Assembly: GCA_023255415.1 (NCBI GenBank)
Contig: JALRIN010000005.1
Coordinates: 1 to 64,000 of the forward strand
From: Cypionkella sp.
GTDB lineage: Bacteria > Pseudomonadota > Alphaproteobacteria > Rhodobacterales > Rhodobacteraceae
Direction: 5' to 3'
DNA: 64,000 bases
Shown here: positions 26,387 through 35,552 of the stretch, piece after piece
Position numbering within the stretch: position 1 is the first letter of the stretch
How the letters are laid out: every line of letters begins with the position of its first letter
Notes under the pieces: model-generated
The model's database searches: none
What the model saw: the letters and a program-made list of their open reading frames with translations, nothing else
Told to the model about the DNA's origin: nothing
Program-made: the position numbers and the translations under genes

Positions 26387-27697
26387 ATGAACAAGACGCT
26401 CCGCGCGCTGTTTGGCGCGACGGCTCTGCTTACCCTCGCGGGGGCTGCAGCAGCCGAAACCACAATCACTGTTGCAACCGTGAACAACGGCGACATGATC
26501 CGTATGCAAGGCCTGATGGACGACTTCTACGCCAAGAACCCCGACATCAAAGTTGAATGGGTCACCTTGGAAGAGAACGTTCTGCGCCAAAAAGTCACCA
26601 CCGACATCGCCACCAAAGGCGGCCAGTTCGACGTGCTGACCATCGGCACCTATGAAGTTCCGATCTGGGGCAAGCAAGGCTGGCTGGTTGGCCTGAACGA
26701 TCTGCCCGCAGAATGGGACAAAGCTGACCTTTTGCCCGCAATCGCTGGCGGTCTGACCGTTGATGGCGAGCTTTATGCAGCGCCTTTCTACGGCGAATCT
26801 TCGATGGTGATGTACCGCAAAGACCTGATGGAAGCCGCTGGCATGACTATGCCGGACGCACCAACTTGGGCAGACATCAAAGCCGCAGCGGCTGCGATGA
26901 CCGACAAGTCGAAAGAACAGTATGGCATCTGCCTGCGCGGTAAAGCCGGCTGGGGCGAAAACATGGCTTTCTTGACTGCCATGTCGAACTCTTATGGCGC
27001 CAAGTGGTTTGACGAAAACTGGAACCCACAGTTCGACGGCGCAGCTTGGAAAGCAACGCTGACCGATTACCTCGAGCTGATGAACAACTACGGCCCTCCA
27101 GGTGCGTCGAACAACGGCTTTAACGAGAACCTCTCGCTGATGCAGACCGGCCATTGCGGCATGTGGATCGACGCCACTGTTGCAGCTTCTTTCGTGACCG
27201 GCAAAGACAGCCAAGTTGCGGATAAAATGGGCTTTGCTTTGGCACCCGACAACGGTCTGGGCAAGCGCAGCAACTGGCTTTGGGCTTGGTCCTTGGCTAT
27301 CCCGGCTGGCTCGGAAAAAGTAGATGCGGCTAAGGCCTTTGTGGCTTGGGCAACCTCGAAAGAGTATACCCAGCTTGTTGCTTCGAAAGAAGGCTGGGCA
27401 AACGTGCCACCAGGAACCCGGACCTCGCTTTACGAGAACCCCGAGTATCAAAAGGTGCCCTTCGCCAAGATGACGCTGGACAGCATCAACTCGGCTGATC
27501 CAACCAACCCAACCGTGGATCCGGTGCCTTATGTCGGCGTGCAGTTTGTCGCTATCCCTGAATTCCAGGGCATGGCAACTGCAACCGGCCAGCAGTTCTC
27601 GGCAGCACTTGCCGGCACGACCTCGCTGGACGACGCTTTGGCGGCAAGCCAAGAGCTGACCAAGACCGAAATGACCAAAGCTGGCTATATCAAGTAA
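26387..27697 (+). CDS. smoE: Polyol (sorbitol/mannitol) ABC transporter substrate-binding protein
   Basis: The periplasmic receptor, 436 residues, with a Sec signal peptide (NKTLRALFGATALLTLAGAA, cleaved near AAAAE) and mature start TTITVATVNNGDMIRMQGL, typical of SmoE-like family-1 binding proteins. I chose the ATG at 26387 because AGGGAGG lies 8 bases before it. It heads the operon smoE-smoF-smoG-smoK-smoS-mtlK, the gene order known for sorbitol/mannitol use in Rhodobacter sphaeroides. Confidence 0.9.
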   Translation: MNKTLRALFGATALLTLAGAAAAETTITVATVNNGDMIRMQGLMDDFYAKNPDIKVEWVTLEENVLRQKVTTDIATKGGQFDVLTIGTYEVPIWGKQGWLVGLNDLPAEWDKADLLPAIAGGLTVDGELYAAPFYGESSMVMYRKDLMEAAGMTMPDAPTWADIKAAAAAMTDKSKEQYGICLRGKAGWGENMAFLTAMSNSYGAKWFDENWNPQFDGAAWKATLTDYLELMNNYGPPGASNNGFNENLSLMQTGHCGMWIDATVAASFVTGKDSQVADKMGFALAPDNGLGKRSNWLWAWSLAIPAGSEKVDAAKAFVAWATSKEYTQLVASKEGWANVPPGTRTSLYENPEYQKVPFAKMTLDSINSADPTNPTVDPVPYVGVQFVAIPEFQGMATATGQQFSAALAGTTSLDDALAASQELTKTEMTKAGYIK

Positions 27698-27708
27698 GCC
27701 TGCTATCC

Positions 27709-27740
27709 TGCGGGGCCGAACCTCCCAAGGCGGCCCCGCA
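27709..27740 (+). other. Stem-loop between smoE and smoF
   Basis: TGCGGGGCCG (27709-27718) and CGGCCCCGCA (27731-27740) form a perfect 10-bp GC-rich stem, followed by CCCTTTT. It sits 11 bases past the smoE stop. This is the expected place for an mRNA-stabilising or partly terminating hairpin that lets the binding protein be made in excess of the permeases. Confidence 0.7.
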
Positions 27741-27784
27741 CCCTTTTCTAAGCCCCACAGCGCCACTGCCCGAAGGAGCCCCAA

Positions 27785-28657
27785 ATGGCCACCGCCCATT
27801 CCCGCACCGCTGCGCGCTTAATGGTATCGCCCGCCGTCATCCTGCTTTTGTTGTGGATGATCGTGCCGCTGGCGATGACGATTTATTTCTCGTTCCTGCG
27901 CTATAACCTGCTGAACCCCGGGATGGAGAGCTTTGCAGGTTTCGATAACTACTATTATTTCCTGACCAATGCCGCGTTTTGGACCGCACTTTGGAACACA
28001 ATCGCGCTGGTGCTGGGCGTGCTGACGATCACAATTTTTGGCGGCATTGCGCTGGCGCTGCTGCTGGATCAACCGATGTGGGGCCAAGGCATTGTCCGCA
28101 TCATGGTGATCGCTCCGTTCTTCGTCATGCCCACGGTTTCTGCGCTGGTGTGGAAGAATATGTTCATGAACCCCGTCAACGGCATGTTCGCCCATATCGC
28201 CAAGGCGCTTGGCTGGACGCCCTATGATTTTCTGGCGCAGTCGCCGCTGTTGTCGATCATCGGCATTGTCGCCTGGGCCTGGCTGCCGTTTTCAACGCTG
28301 ATCCTGCTGACAGCTTTGCAAAGTCTGGACCGCGAGCAACAAGAGGCCGCCGAGATGGATGGCGCTTCGGTTCTGGCGCGGTTTCGCTATCTGACGCTGC
28401 CGCATCTGACCCGCGCGATCACTGTGGTGATCCTTATTCAAACTATCTTTCTGCTGTCGGTCTTTGCTGAAATCCTTGTCACCACCAATGGTGGACCGGG
28501 CACAGCAACCACCAATCTGACCTACCTTGTCTATGCGCAATCCTTGCTCAGCTATGACGTAGGCGGCGGCTCCGCTGGTGGCATCATTGCCGTCATCCTC
28601 GCAAACATCGTTGCCTTCTTCCTGATGCGGATGATTGGCAAGAACCTGGAGGCCTGA
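27785..28657 (+). CDS. smoF: Polyol ABC transporter permease
   Basis: A MalF-type CUT1 permease of 290 residues with six predicted membrane segments beginning LMVSPAVILLLLWMIVPLA. The EAA docking loop reads EQQEAAEMDGASVLARFRYL. GAAGGAG precedes the ATG at 27785. It pairs with the next gene, three bases downstream. Confidence 0.92.
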   Translation: MATAHSRTAARLMVSPAVILLLLWMIVPLAMTIYFSFLRYNLLNPGMESFAGFDNYYYFLTNAAFWTALWNTIALVLGVLTITIFGGIALALLLDQPMWGQGIVRIMVIAPFFVMPTVSALVWKNMFMNPVNGMFAHIAKALGWTPYDFLAQSPLLSIIGIVAWAWLPFSTLILLTALQSLDREQQEAAEMDGASVLARFRYLTLPHLTRAITVVILIQTIFLLSVFAEILVTTNGGPGTATTNLTYLVYAQSLLSYDVGGGSAGGIIAVILANIVAFFLMRMIGKNLEA

Positions 28658-28660
28658 GCC

Positions 28661-29491
28661 ATGGCGCGCAAAATCACCACAAATCGCAAGCTGGCGATGA
28701 CAGTCTTGGCTTGGACCATCGGATTTTTGATCTTCTTTCCGATCCTTTGGATCTTTTTGATGAGCTTTAAATCCGAAGCCGATGCGATCAAATCGCCGTT
28801 TCAGATGCTTGCCGCCCCTTGGGGTCTGGAAAGCTACGGCGAAGTGCAGACGCGCTCTAACTACACGCGGTTTTTCCTGAACTCGGTGGTGCTTTCGGTG
28901 GGCTCGACGCTGCTGGCGCTGGCGATTGCGATCCCTGCGGCTTGGGCCATGGCCTTTGTGCCGGGCAAGCGCACCAAGGATCTGTTGATGTGGATGCTTT
29001 CGACCAAGATGATGCCCGCCGTGGGGGTTTTGGTGCCGATGTATCTGATGTTTCGCGACCTGCATTTGCTGGACACCCGCACAGGGCTTGTCATCGTGAT
29101 GACGCTGATCAATCTGCCGATCGTGATCTGGATGCTTTACACCTACTTCAAGGAAATCCCTGGCGAAATTCTGGAAGCCGCCCGGATGGATGGCGCCAGC
29201 CTACGCTCGGAAATCCTGTATATCCTGACGCCAATGGCTGTGCCGGGCATCGCTTCGACCATGCTTTTGAACATCATCCTTGCGTGGAATGAGGCGTTTT
29301 GGACCCTGCAACTTACCACATCCAAGGCGGCACCGCTGACGCAGTTCATCGCCAGCTATTCCTCTCCCGAGGGGCTGTTTTACGCCAAGCTTTCCGCGGC
29401 CAGCACGATGGCCATCGCTCCTATCCTAATCCTTGGCTGGTTCAGCCAGAAACAACTCGTCCGGGGCTTGACCTTCGGCGCGGTGAAGTGA
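28661..29491 (+). CDS. smoG: Polyol ABC transporter permease
   Basis: A MalG-type CUT1 permease of 276 residues. First membrane segment LAMTVLAWTIGFLIFFPILW; EAA loop EILEAARMDGASLRSEILYI. Ends LVRGLTFGAVK, a C-terminus common in this permease class. Seven bases before smoK. Confidence 0.92.
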   Translation: MARKITTNRKLAMTVLAWTIGFLIFFPILWIFLMSFKSEADAIKSPFQMLAAPWGLESYGEVQTRSNYTRFFLNSVVLSVGSTLLALAIAIPAAWAMAFVPGKRTKDLLMWMLSTKMMPAVGVLVPMYLMFRDLHLLDTRTGLVIVMTLINLPIVIWMLYTYFKEIPGEILEAARMDGASLRSEILYILTPMAVPGIASTMLLNIILAWNEAFWTLQLTTSKAAPLTQFIASYSSPEGLFYAKLSAASTMAIAPILILGWFSQKQLVRGLTFGAVK

Positions 29492-29498
29492 GGTCAAA

Positions 29499-30497
29499 AT
29501 GGGCAAGATAACCCTAAATTCCGTTCATAAATCCTTCGGCGAAGTCGATGTGATTCCTTCGATCGATCTGGAAATCAACGACGGCGAATTCGTGGTCTTT
29601 GTCGGGCCTTCGGGCTGTGGCAAATCCACATTGCTGCGGCTGATTGCAGGGCTAGAGGATACCACCTCGGGCAGCATTCAAATCGACGGCAAAGACGCCA
29701 CTGACCTGCCGCCCGCCAAGCGCGGCCTTGCGATGGTGTTTCAATCCTATGCGCTTTATCCGCATATGAGCGTGCGCAAAAACATCATGTTCCCGCTAAA
29801 AATGGCGGGCATGGATCCGGCCGAAGCCGAAGCGCGGGTGGCCAATGCCGCCAAAGTGCTGAACCTGACAAATTATCTGGACCGCAAACCAGGGCAGCTT
29901 TCGGGCGGGCAGCGCCAGCGCGTCGCGATTGGTCGGGCGATTGTGCGCGAACCTTCAGCGTTTTTGTTCGACGAACCGCTGTCGAACCTTGACGCAGCCC
30001 TGCGGGTCAACATGCGGCAAGAAATCTCGGAACTGCATCAGACGCTGAAAACCACGATGATCTATGTGACCCATGATCAGGTCGAAGCGATGACCATGGC
30101 CGATAAGATCGTGGTGCTGCAAGCGGGCCGGATCGAACAGGTCGGCAGCCCGATGGAGCTTTATCACTCCCCCGCCAACGTCTTTGTTGCGGGCTTTATC
30201 GGCTCGCCCAAGATGAACCTGATCACCGGCCCCGAGGCCGCCAAGCATAACGCCACCACCATTGGCATTCGCCCCGAACATCTGCTGATCGATCCAGACG
30301 GGCCGTGGCAAGGCGTGGTTGGTCTGGCCGAACGGCTTGGCTCTGATACCTTTTTGAAGATCGCGGTCGAGGGGATGGATCCGATCACCCTGCGCGCCGA
30401 CGGTGATCTGACCCTGCGGCATGGCGATAAGATCGGTCTTGCGCCGATGATGGCCAAGCTGCACCGCTTTGGCCCCGACGGAAAGGCCTTGGTATGA
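29499..30497 (+). CDS. smoK: Polyol ABC transporter ATP-binding protein
   Basis: The ATPase of the polyol importer, 332 residues. Walker A GPSGCGKST, FQSYALYPHMSV Q-loop, signature LSGGQRQR, Walker B AFLFDEPLSNLD, switch YVTHDQVEAM, then a MalK-like regulatory domain with IGIRPEHLLID. Its stop overlaps the smoS start by 4 bases. Confidence 0.93.
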   Translation: MGKITLNSVHKSFGEVDVIPSIDLEINDGEFVVFVGPSGCGKSTLLRLIAGLEDTTSGSIQIDGKDATDLPPAKRGLAMVFQSYALYPHMSVRKNIMFPLKMAGMDPAEAEARVANAAKVLNLTNYLDRKPGQLSGGQRQRVAIGRAIVREPSAFLFDEPLSNLDAALRVNMRQEISELHQTLKTTMIYVTHDQVEAMTMADKIVVLQAGRIEQVGSPMELYHSPANVFVAGFIGSPKMNLITGPEAAKHNATTIGIRPEHLLIDPDGPWQGVVGLAERLGSDTFLKIAVEGMDPITLRADGDLTLRHGDKIGLAPMMAKLHRFGPDGKALV

Positions 30498-31264
30498 GAC
30501 TTGCTGGCAAAACAGCGCTGATCACCGGGGCTGCGCGCGGCATCGGTCTTGAAGTTGCGCGGGCCTATATTGCCGAAGGCGCGCGGGTAGCCCTTGCCGA
30601 TATCAACGCCGAGGCGGTGGCAAAAGCAGCGGCCGAGCTTGGCCCACAGGCGATTGGCATTCAGATGGATGTCACCGCACAGGCTTCGATCGACGCGGGT
30701 TTTGATGCGGCGATTGCCCAGATGGGGCAGTTGGATATCTTGATCAACAATGCGGCGCTGTTTTCAGCCGCGCCCATTGCCGAGATCACGCGCGCCGATT
30801 ATGACCGTTTGTTCGCTGTCAATCTGGCCGGCACGATCTTTTGCACCCAAGCCGCCGCCCGCCATATGGTGGCACGCGGTCAGGGTGGCAAGATCATCAA
30901 TATGGCCAGCCAAGCCGGCAGGCGCGGCGAGGCGCTGGTTGGCGTCTACTGCGCCACCAAGGCGGCGGTGATCTCCTTTACCCAATCGGCGGGGCTGGAT
31001 CTGATCCGTCATGGCATCAACGTCAATGCCATCGCACCAGGTGTGGTGGATGGCGATCATTGGGACGGGGTCGATGCGTTTTTCGCCAAATATGAAAACC
31101 GCAAAGCCGGTGAAAAAAAGAAGCTGGTCGGCGAGGCGGTGCCCTTTGGCCGGATGGGTCGCGCAGGCGATCTGACTGGAATGGCGGTTTTCCTTGCGAC
31201 CCCCGAGGCAGAGTACATCGTCGCGCAATGCTTTGGTGTCGATGGTGGGAATTGGATGGCATGA
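30494..31264 (+). CDS. smoS: Sorbitol dehydrogenase, short-chain dehydrogenase/reductase
   Basis: An NAD-dependent SDR of 256 residues. Cofactor motif TGAARGIGLE at residues 11-20, LINNAALF (NNAG equivalent), catalytic serine in NMASQAGR and the YCATK catalytic Tyr/Lys. SmoS oxidises sorbitol to fructose and galactitol to tagatose in R. sphaeroides; the operon position supports the same role. Overlaps smoK upstream and mtlK downstream. Confidence 0.9.
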   Translation: MRLAGKTALITGAARGIGLEVARAYIAEGARVALADINAEAVAKAAAELGPQAIGIQMDVTAQASIDAGFDAAIAQMGQLDILINNAALFSAAPIAEITRADYDRLFAVNLAGTIFCTQAAARHMVARGQGGKIINMASQAGRRGEALVGVYCATKAAVISFTQSAGLDLIRHGINVNAIAPGVVDGDHWDGVDAFFAKYENRKAGEKKKLVGEAVPFGRMGRAGDLTGMAVFLATPEAEYIVAQCFGVDGGNWMA

Positions 31265-32703
31265 CTATGAATAAAGCATCACAAACCATGGCCCTGCCCA
31301 ACTATGACCGCAGCGCTTTGACAGCGGGCATTGTGCATATCGGCTTGGGCAACTTTCACCGCGCGCATATGGCGGTCTATCTGGACGATCTGTTTGCGAT
31401 GGGTCTGGCGCAGGATTGGGCGATTATCGGCGCAGGCGTGCGCGCAGGCGACGCTGCCATGCGCGAGGCACTGATCGCGCAAGACTGTCTGTCCACGGTG
31501 ATCGAGCTTGATCCCGCAGGCAAATCAGCGCGGCGCATTGGCGCGATGATCGACTTTGTGCCGGTTCAAGACGACAATGCCGCGCTGATCGCGGCGATGG
31601 CGCGGCCTGAAATCCGCATTGTGTCGCTGACGGTGACCGAGGGCGGCTATTTCATCGACCCCGCCACAGGGGCCTTTGACCCCACCGACCCCGAGATCAT
31701 TGCCGATGCCGAAAACCCGCATCGCACGGCTTTTGGCGCGATCATTGCCGCGCTAAAGCTGCGCCGTGCGGCCGGAACCCAGCCCTTTACCGTGATGTCT
31801 TGTGACAATCTGCCCGGCAACGGCCATGTCGCGCAATCTGCCGTGGTCAGCCTTGCCCGGCTGTCAGACCCCGCACTCGCCGATTGGATCAAGGCCAATG
31901 TCGCCTTTCCAAACGGCATGGTTGACCGCATCACCCCCGCCACCGGCCCGCGCGAGCGCGCCATGGCGCAGGCCTTTGGGGTCAGCGATCCAGTGCCCGT
32001 GACCTGCGAACCGTTCCGGCAATGGGTGCTGGAAGACAATTTTCCCGCAGGCCGTCCGCCGCTGGAACAGGTCGGCGTCACCTTTACCCCACATGTGCAT
32101 GCCTATGAGGCGATGAAAATCCGCATCCTGAACGGCGGCCATGCCACAATCGCCTATCCCGGCGGGCTGCTGGACATAGACTATGTGCATGAAGCCATGG
32201 CGCATCCGCTGATCTTGGGGTTTTTGAACAAGCTGGAGTTGACCGAGATTATTCCGACGGTGCAGCCGGTGCCAAACACCGATCTGGCCAACTATTACGC
32301 CAAGATTGTCGAGCGTTTCTCCAACCCCGAGGTCGCCGATACCGAGCGGCGGCTGTGTCTGGATGGCTCGAACCGCCAGCCCAAGTTCATCGTGCCGGCT
32401 TTGCGCGATGCGCTGGCGCAGGGCAGTGCTTGCGATGGTTTGGCGCTGGTTTCGGCGCTTTGGTGCCGTTATTGCGCCGGCGTTTCAGACAACGGCACGG
32501 TGATTGCGCCCAACGATCCAAATTGGGACGCGCTGCAGGCCATCGCAAAACCGGCGCAGACAAAGCCGCAACTCTGGCTTGAGCAACGCGCGATCTATGG
32601 CGATCTGGCCGAAAATCCGATCTTTGCTGCCAGCTTTGCCGCCCAAGTGGCAATGATCCGCGATCACGGCACCGAAGCGGCTTTGCGCGCCTATATCGGC
32701 TGA
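31261..32703 (+). CDS. mtlK: Mannitol 2-dehydrogenase (polyol-specific long-chain dehydrogenase)
   Basis: A zinc-independent polyol dehydrogenase of 480 residues that oxidises mannitol (or arabinitol) to the ketose with NAD+. The N-terminal Rossmann domain begins HIGLGNFHRAHMAVYLDDL, and the catalytic K-x5-N-x2-H pattern is visible in MKIRILNGGHATIAYPG. The ATG at 31261 overlaps the smoS stop. It is the last gene of the operon and is followed by a hairpin. No xylulokinase or fructokinase gene follows here, unlike some related operons. Confidence 0.92.
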   Translation: MTMNKASQTMALPNYDRSALTAGIVHIGLGNFHRAHMAVYLDDLFAMGLAQDWAIIGAGVRAGDAAMREALIAQDCLSTVIELDPAGKSARRIGAMIDFVPVQDDNAALIAAMARPEIRIVSLTVTEGGYFIDPATGAFDPTDPEIIADAENPHRTAFGAIIAALKLRRAAGTQPFTVMSCDNLPGNGHVAQSAVVSLARLSDPALADWIKANVAFPNGMVDRITPATGPRERAMAQAFGVSDPVPVTCEPFRQWVLEDNFPAGRPPLEQVGVTFTPHVHAYEAMKIRILNGGHATIAYPGGLLDIDYVHEAMAHPLILGFLNKLELTEIIPTVQPVPNTDLANYYAKIVERFSNPEVADTERRLCLDGSNRQPKFIVPALRDALAQGSACDGLALVSALWCRYCAGVSDNGTVIAPNDPNWDALQAIAKPAQTKPQLWLEQRAIYGDLAENPIFAASFAAQVAMIRDHGTEAALRAYIG

Positions 32704-32708
32704 ACAAG

Positions 32709-32744
32709 GGCTGTGCGCTGCTGCGGACTTCTCAGCGCGCAGCC
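32709..32744 (+). terminator. Hairpin downstream of mtlK
   Basis: GGCTGTGCGCTG (32709-32720) and CAGCGCGCAGCC (32733-32744) pair over 12 positions with one mismatch, five bases past the mtlK stop. No long T run. Likely end of the polyol operon transcript. Confidence 0.5.
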
Positions 32745-32784
32745 AAGCTTCTATGCTTAGGATCTTTGCACAGGAGCCTTTGCG

Positions 32785-33810
32785 ATGATCCAACTTGGCC
32801 TAGACAGCTTTGGCGATGTGACCCAAGACGCACAGGGCGTGGCGCTGCCCATGGATCAGGTGCTGCGCGATGTCGTTGAACAGGCGGTTGTGGCCGATCA
32901 GGTCGGCATCGATTTTATTGGTCTTGGCGAACATCACCGCGCTGATTTCGCGATTTCTGCCCCCGAGATTGTGCTGGCCACCATCGCAGGCCGCACCAGC
33001 CATATTCGCTTGGGCTCTGCGGTGACAGTGCTGTCAACCGATGACCCCATTCGGGTGTTTCAACGCTTTTCCACACTGAACGCGCTGTCGCATGGCCGCG
33101 CCGAGGTGATCTTAGGCCGGGGGTCTTTCACCGAAAGCTATGGCCTGTTTGACCATCGGCTGGAGGATTACGAGGTTTTGTTCGAAGAAAAGCTGGATAT
33201 CTTTGCCCAGCTTGTGCGCCAACCCAGCCTAACTTGGGCGGGCCAAATTCGTGGGCCACTCACCGATCAAGTGGTCTATCCACCTCTGGGGCCAGAGGGT
33301 CTGGTGACTTGGGTCGGGGTTGGCGGCAGCCCCGAGTCGGTGGTGCGGGTGGTGCGGCAAGATCTGCAACTGATGCTGGCGATCATTGGCGGCGACCCGC
33401 GCCGCTTTGCACCCTATATTGATCTTTATCATCGCGCCGTGGCGCAGCTTGAAAGACCCATCCGCCCAATCGGCATTCATTCCCCCGGCTTTGTTGCGGC
33501 CACGGATGAAGAGGCAATCGAGCTGCAATGGCCTGCCTATCAAAGCATGTTTGGCCGTATTGGTCGCGAGCGGGGCTGGCCGCCAACCACCAAGGAAAAC
33601 TATCTGAACGAGATCCGCCACGGTTCGCTTTATGTCGGATCACCCGAGACCGTGGCGCGCAAAATTGCCGCCACCATCCGCGATTTAAAGGTGCAACGCT
33701 TTGATCTGAAATATGCCACGGGGCCGGTGTCGCATGGGCATTTGCTGACCTGTCTGGAGCTTTACGGCGAAAAGGTCATCCCTATGGTGCGCGATCTGTT
33801 GGCGCATTAG
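32785..33810 (+). CDS. Luciferase-like (LLM class) flavin-dependent oxidoreductase
   Basis: A 341-residue TIM-barrel protein of the bacterial luciferase-like monooxygenase superfamily, which uses reduced FMN. Characteristic segments are IDFIGLGEHHRADFAISAP, IRLGSAVTVLSTDDPIRVFQ and AEVILGRGSFTESYGLF. Preceded by CAGGAG. Substrate unknown; it stands alone between the mtlK hairpin and a convergent flavoprotein gene. Confidence 0.88.
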   Translation: MIQLGLDSFGDVTQDAQGVALPMDQVLRDVVEQAVVADQVGIDFIGLGEHHRADFAISAPEIVLATIAGRTSHIRLGSAVTVLSTDDPIRVFQRFSTLNALSHGRAEVILGRGSFTESYGLFDHRLEDYEVLFEEKLDIFAQLVRQPSLTWAGQIRGPLTDQVVYPPLGPEGLVTWVGVGGSPESVVRVVRQDLQLMLAIIGGDPRRFAPYIDLYHRAVAQLERPIRPIGIHSPGFVAATDEEAIELQWPAYQSMFGRIGRERGWPPTTKENYLNEIRHGSLYVGSPETVARKIAATIRDLKVQRFDLKYATGPVSHGHLLTCLELYGEKVIPMVRDLLAH

Positions 33811-33813
33811 TCG

Positions 33814-34842
33814 CTACAGCCGAAAGCCTTCGGGGATGGTATCTTGCCCGGTCAGCACCAGATCGGCCATCACCTCGGCCAGTTTTGGTGCCATGCCAAA
33901 GCCGATCTTAAAGCCACCGTTCAGCACGTAATGCCCAGCCCGCCCGGGCCATGCGCCGATCAGCGGCGCGCGGGTGCTGGCCCTTGGCCGCACCCCTGCC
34001 CAACGCTCGATCACCTCGGCCTGCGCCAGCACCGGCAGGGCCGCCCGCGCCTTGGCGATCAGCGCCTCAAGCTGGGCGTCAACCGCTGCGCCATCGTCAA
34101 AGCGGTTTTCCGAGGTCGATCCGATCGCCACCGTGCCATCGGCATGTGGCACCAGATGCAGCCCATCGACAAAAAGCTGCGGCAGATCTTGCGCGTCAAA
34201 CCGCAACAGCGCCGCCTGACCTTTGACGCCAGAGCCAACCACGCGGCCCAGATCCTGCGACAGCACTTGCAAGCCTGCGGCCCCCGTGGCCCAAACCACC
34301 GCGCCTTGATCTGCGGCCTCGCCGATCACCACCTCGGCCCCCGCCGCATGCAGGGCCGCCACCAAGGCCTGCGCTGCCATGCGCGGATGCAGCCGCGCAC
34401 TCAGCGTATCTTGCACCAAAAACCCCGAGGGCGAGACGGGTTCCCAAGCAGCCCCGGTTGCAGGCAGCACGCGCCAGTCTGCACGGCCCTGCCACAACTC
34501 CACCGCCGTCAACGCACGGGCCCGCGCCAGATCGACCGCCGCCTGATCGGCCAATGGCTGCAACCGCCCGACAGCGCCATAGCCTGTGTCCATCCCCGAA
34601 GCCGCCGTCACCCCAGCCCACCACTTGGCGGCCATCAGCAGGCTTTCCAGCTGGAACGCCTTCTTTTCATTCCAGTTTTCCGGCACATGCGGGCTAAGTG
34701 CCCCGACAATCCCGCCTGAAGACCCCGCGCCGATATGCGCGGTCTCAATCACCCGCACCTTTGCGCCGCGCTTTACAGCCGCCCAAGCCATCGACAGCCC
34801 GAAGATCCCTGCCCCCCGCACTGTCAGATCAACTCTTGCCAT
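33814..34842 (-). CDS. FAD-dependent oxidoreductase, DAAO family (MnmC1-like)
   Basis: A 342-residue flavoprotein with the dinucleotide motif VRGAGIFGLSMAWAAVKRGA at the N-terminus, the second FAD contact SGGIVGALSPHVPENWN, and a C-terminal GVRPRASTRAPLIGAW segment. This resembles glycine-oxidase/D-amino-acid dehydrogenases and the C-terminal domain of MnmC. It is divergent from mnmD, with start codons 47 bases apart; bifunctional MnmC joins these two activities. It may therefore convert cmnm5U34 to nm5U34 in tRNA, or be an amino-acid oxidase. The start at 34842 gives the usual N-terminal beta strand. Confidence 0.75.
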   Translation of the reverse strand: MARVDLTVRGAGIFGLSMAWAAVKRGAKVRVIETAHIGAGSSGGIVGALSPHVPENWNEKKAFQLESLLMAAKWWAGVTAASGMDTGYGAVGRLQPLADQAAVDLARARALTAVELWQGRADWRVLPATGAAWEPVSPSGFLVQDTLSARLHPRMAAQALVAALHAAGAEVVIGEAADQGAVVWATGAAGLQVLSQDLGRVVGSGVKGQAALLRFDAQDLPQLFVDGLHLVPHADGTVAIGSTSENRFDDGAAVDAQLEALIAKARAALPVLAQAEVIERWAGVRPRASTRAPLIGAWPGRAGHYVLNGGFKIGFGMAPKLAEVMADLVLTGQDTIPEGFRL

Positions 34843-34889
34843 TCGCGCCTGCCTTATCCATGGTCCATCTGACCCAAGGCATAAGACAA

Positions 34890-35552
34890 ATGACACCCCC
34901 CGAACAGAGCAAGCTTGACTGGAAAGACGGGGTGATCCCGGTCTCGACAAAATTCAATGATCCGTATTTTTCCATGAACGACGGGCTGGCGGAAACGCGG
35001 CATGTGTTTTTGGCCGGCAATGATCTGCCTGCACGTCTGCGCGATGGCTTTCATATTGCCGAACTGGGCTTTGGCACCGGGCTGAACTTGCTGGCGTTGT
35101 GTTTGCTGAATCCCGCCCACTCCATCCGGTTCACCAGTTTTGAAGCCTTTCCGCTGGCCGCAGCAGATATCGCCCGCGCGCTGGATCATTTCCCACAAGC
35201 TCGCGCGATTGCCGAGCCGTTTTTGCAGCAATGGGCGGCGGGGCAGACCACGCTGACGCTGGGCAATGTCACCGCCGAGATCATCCTTGGCGATGCGCGC
35301 GACACGCTGGCGCGTTGGCAGGGTAAGGCCGATGCGTGGTTTCTGGATGGGTTTTCGCCCGCTAAAAACCCCGCGCTTTGGTCGCCCGAGATTTTGGCGC
35401 AAGTGGGTCTGCACACGGCGCCTAAGGGCACCTTTGCCACCTATACCGCCGCAGGCCATGTCCGCCGTAGCTTGGCAGACGCAGGCTTTAGCGTAGAACG
35501 CCGCGCCGGACACGGGCGCAAACGTCATATGTCCACCGGAGTGCTGACATGA
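34890..35552 (+). CDS. mnmD: tRNA U34 5-aminomethyl methyltransferase (MnmD/MnmC2)
   Basis: A stand-alone SAM-dependent methyltransferase of 220 residues that forms mnm5U34 from nm5U34 in tRNA. Shows VSTKFNDPYFSMNDGLAETR, the SAM-binding AELGFGTGLNLLAL and AWFLDGFSPAKNPALW. The ATG at 34890 (MTPPEQSKLDWKDG) matches stand-alone MnmD; an in-frame ATG at 34860 is possible. Its stop overlaps the following transporter's start. Confidence 0.9.
   Translation: MTPPEQSKLDWKDGVIPVSTKFNDPYFSMNDGLAETRHVFLAGNDLPARLRDGFHIAELGFGTGLNLLALCLLNPAHSIRFTSFEAFPLAAADIARALDHFPQARAIAEPFLQQWAAGQTTLTLGNVTAEIILGDARDTLARWQGKADAWFLDGFSPAKNPALWSPEILAQVGLHTAPKGTFATYTAAGHVRRSLADAGFSVERRAGHGRKRHMSTGVLT

Noticed and set aside
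15021..32703. The two sugar ABC operons as a recent duplication of each other
   Set aside because: The ATPases and permeases share only family-level motifs, gene order differs, and regulators and enzymes are unrelated (LacI plus glycosidase versus SorC plus dehydrogenases).
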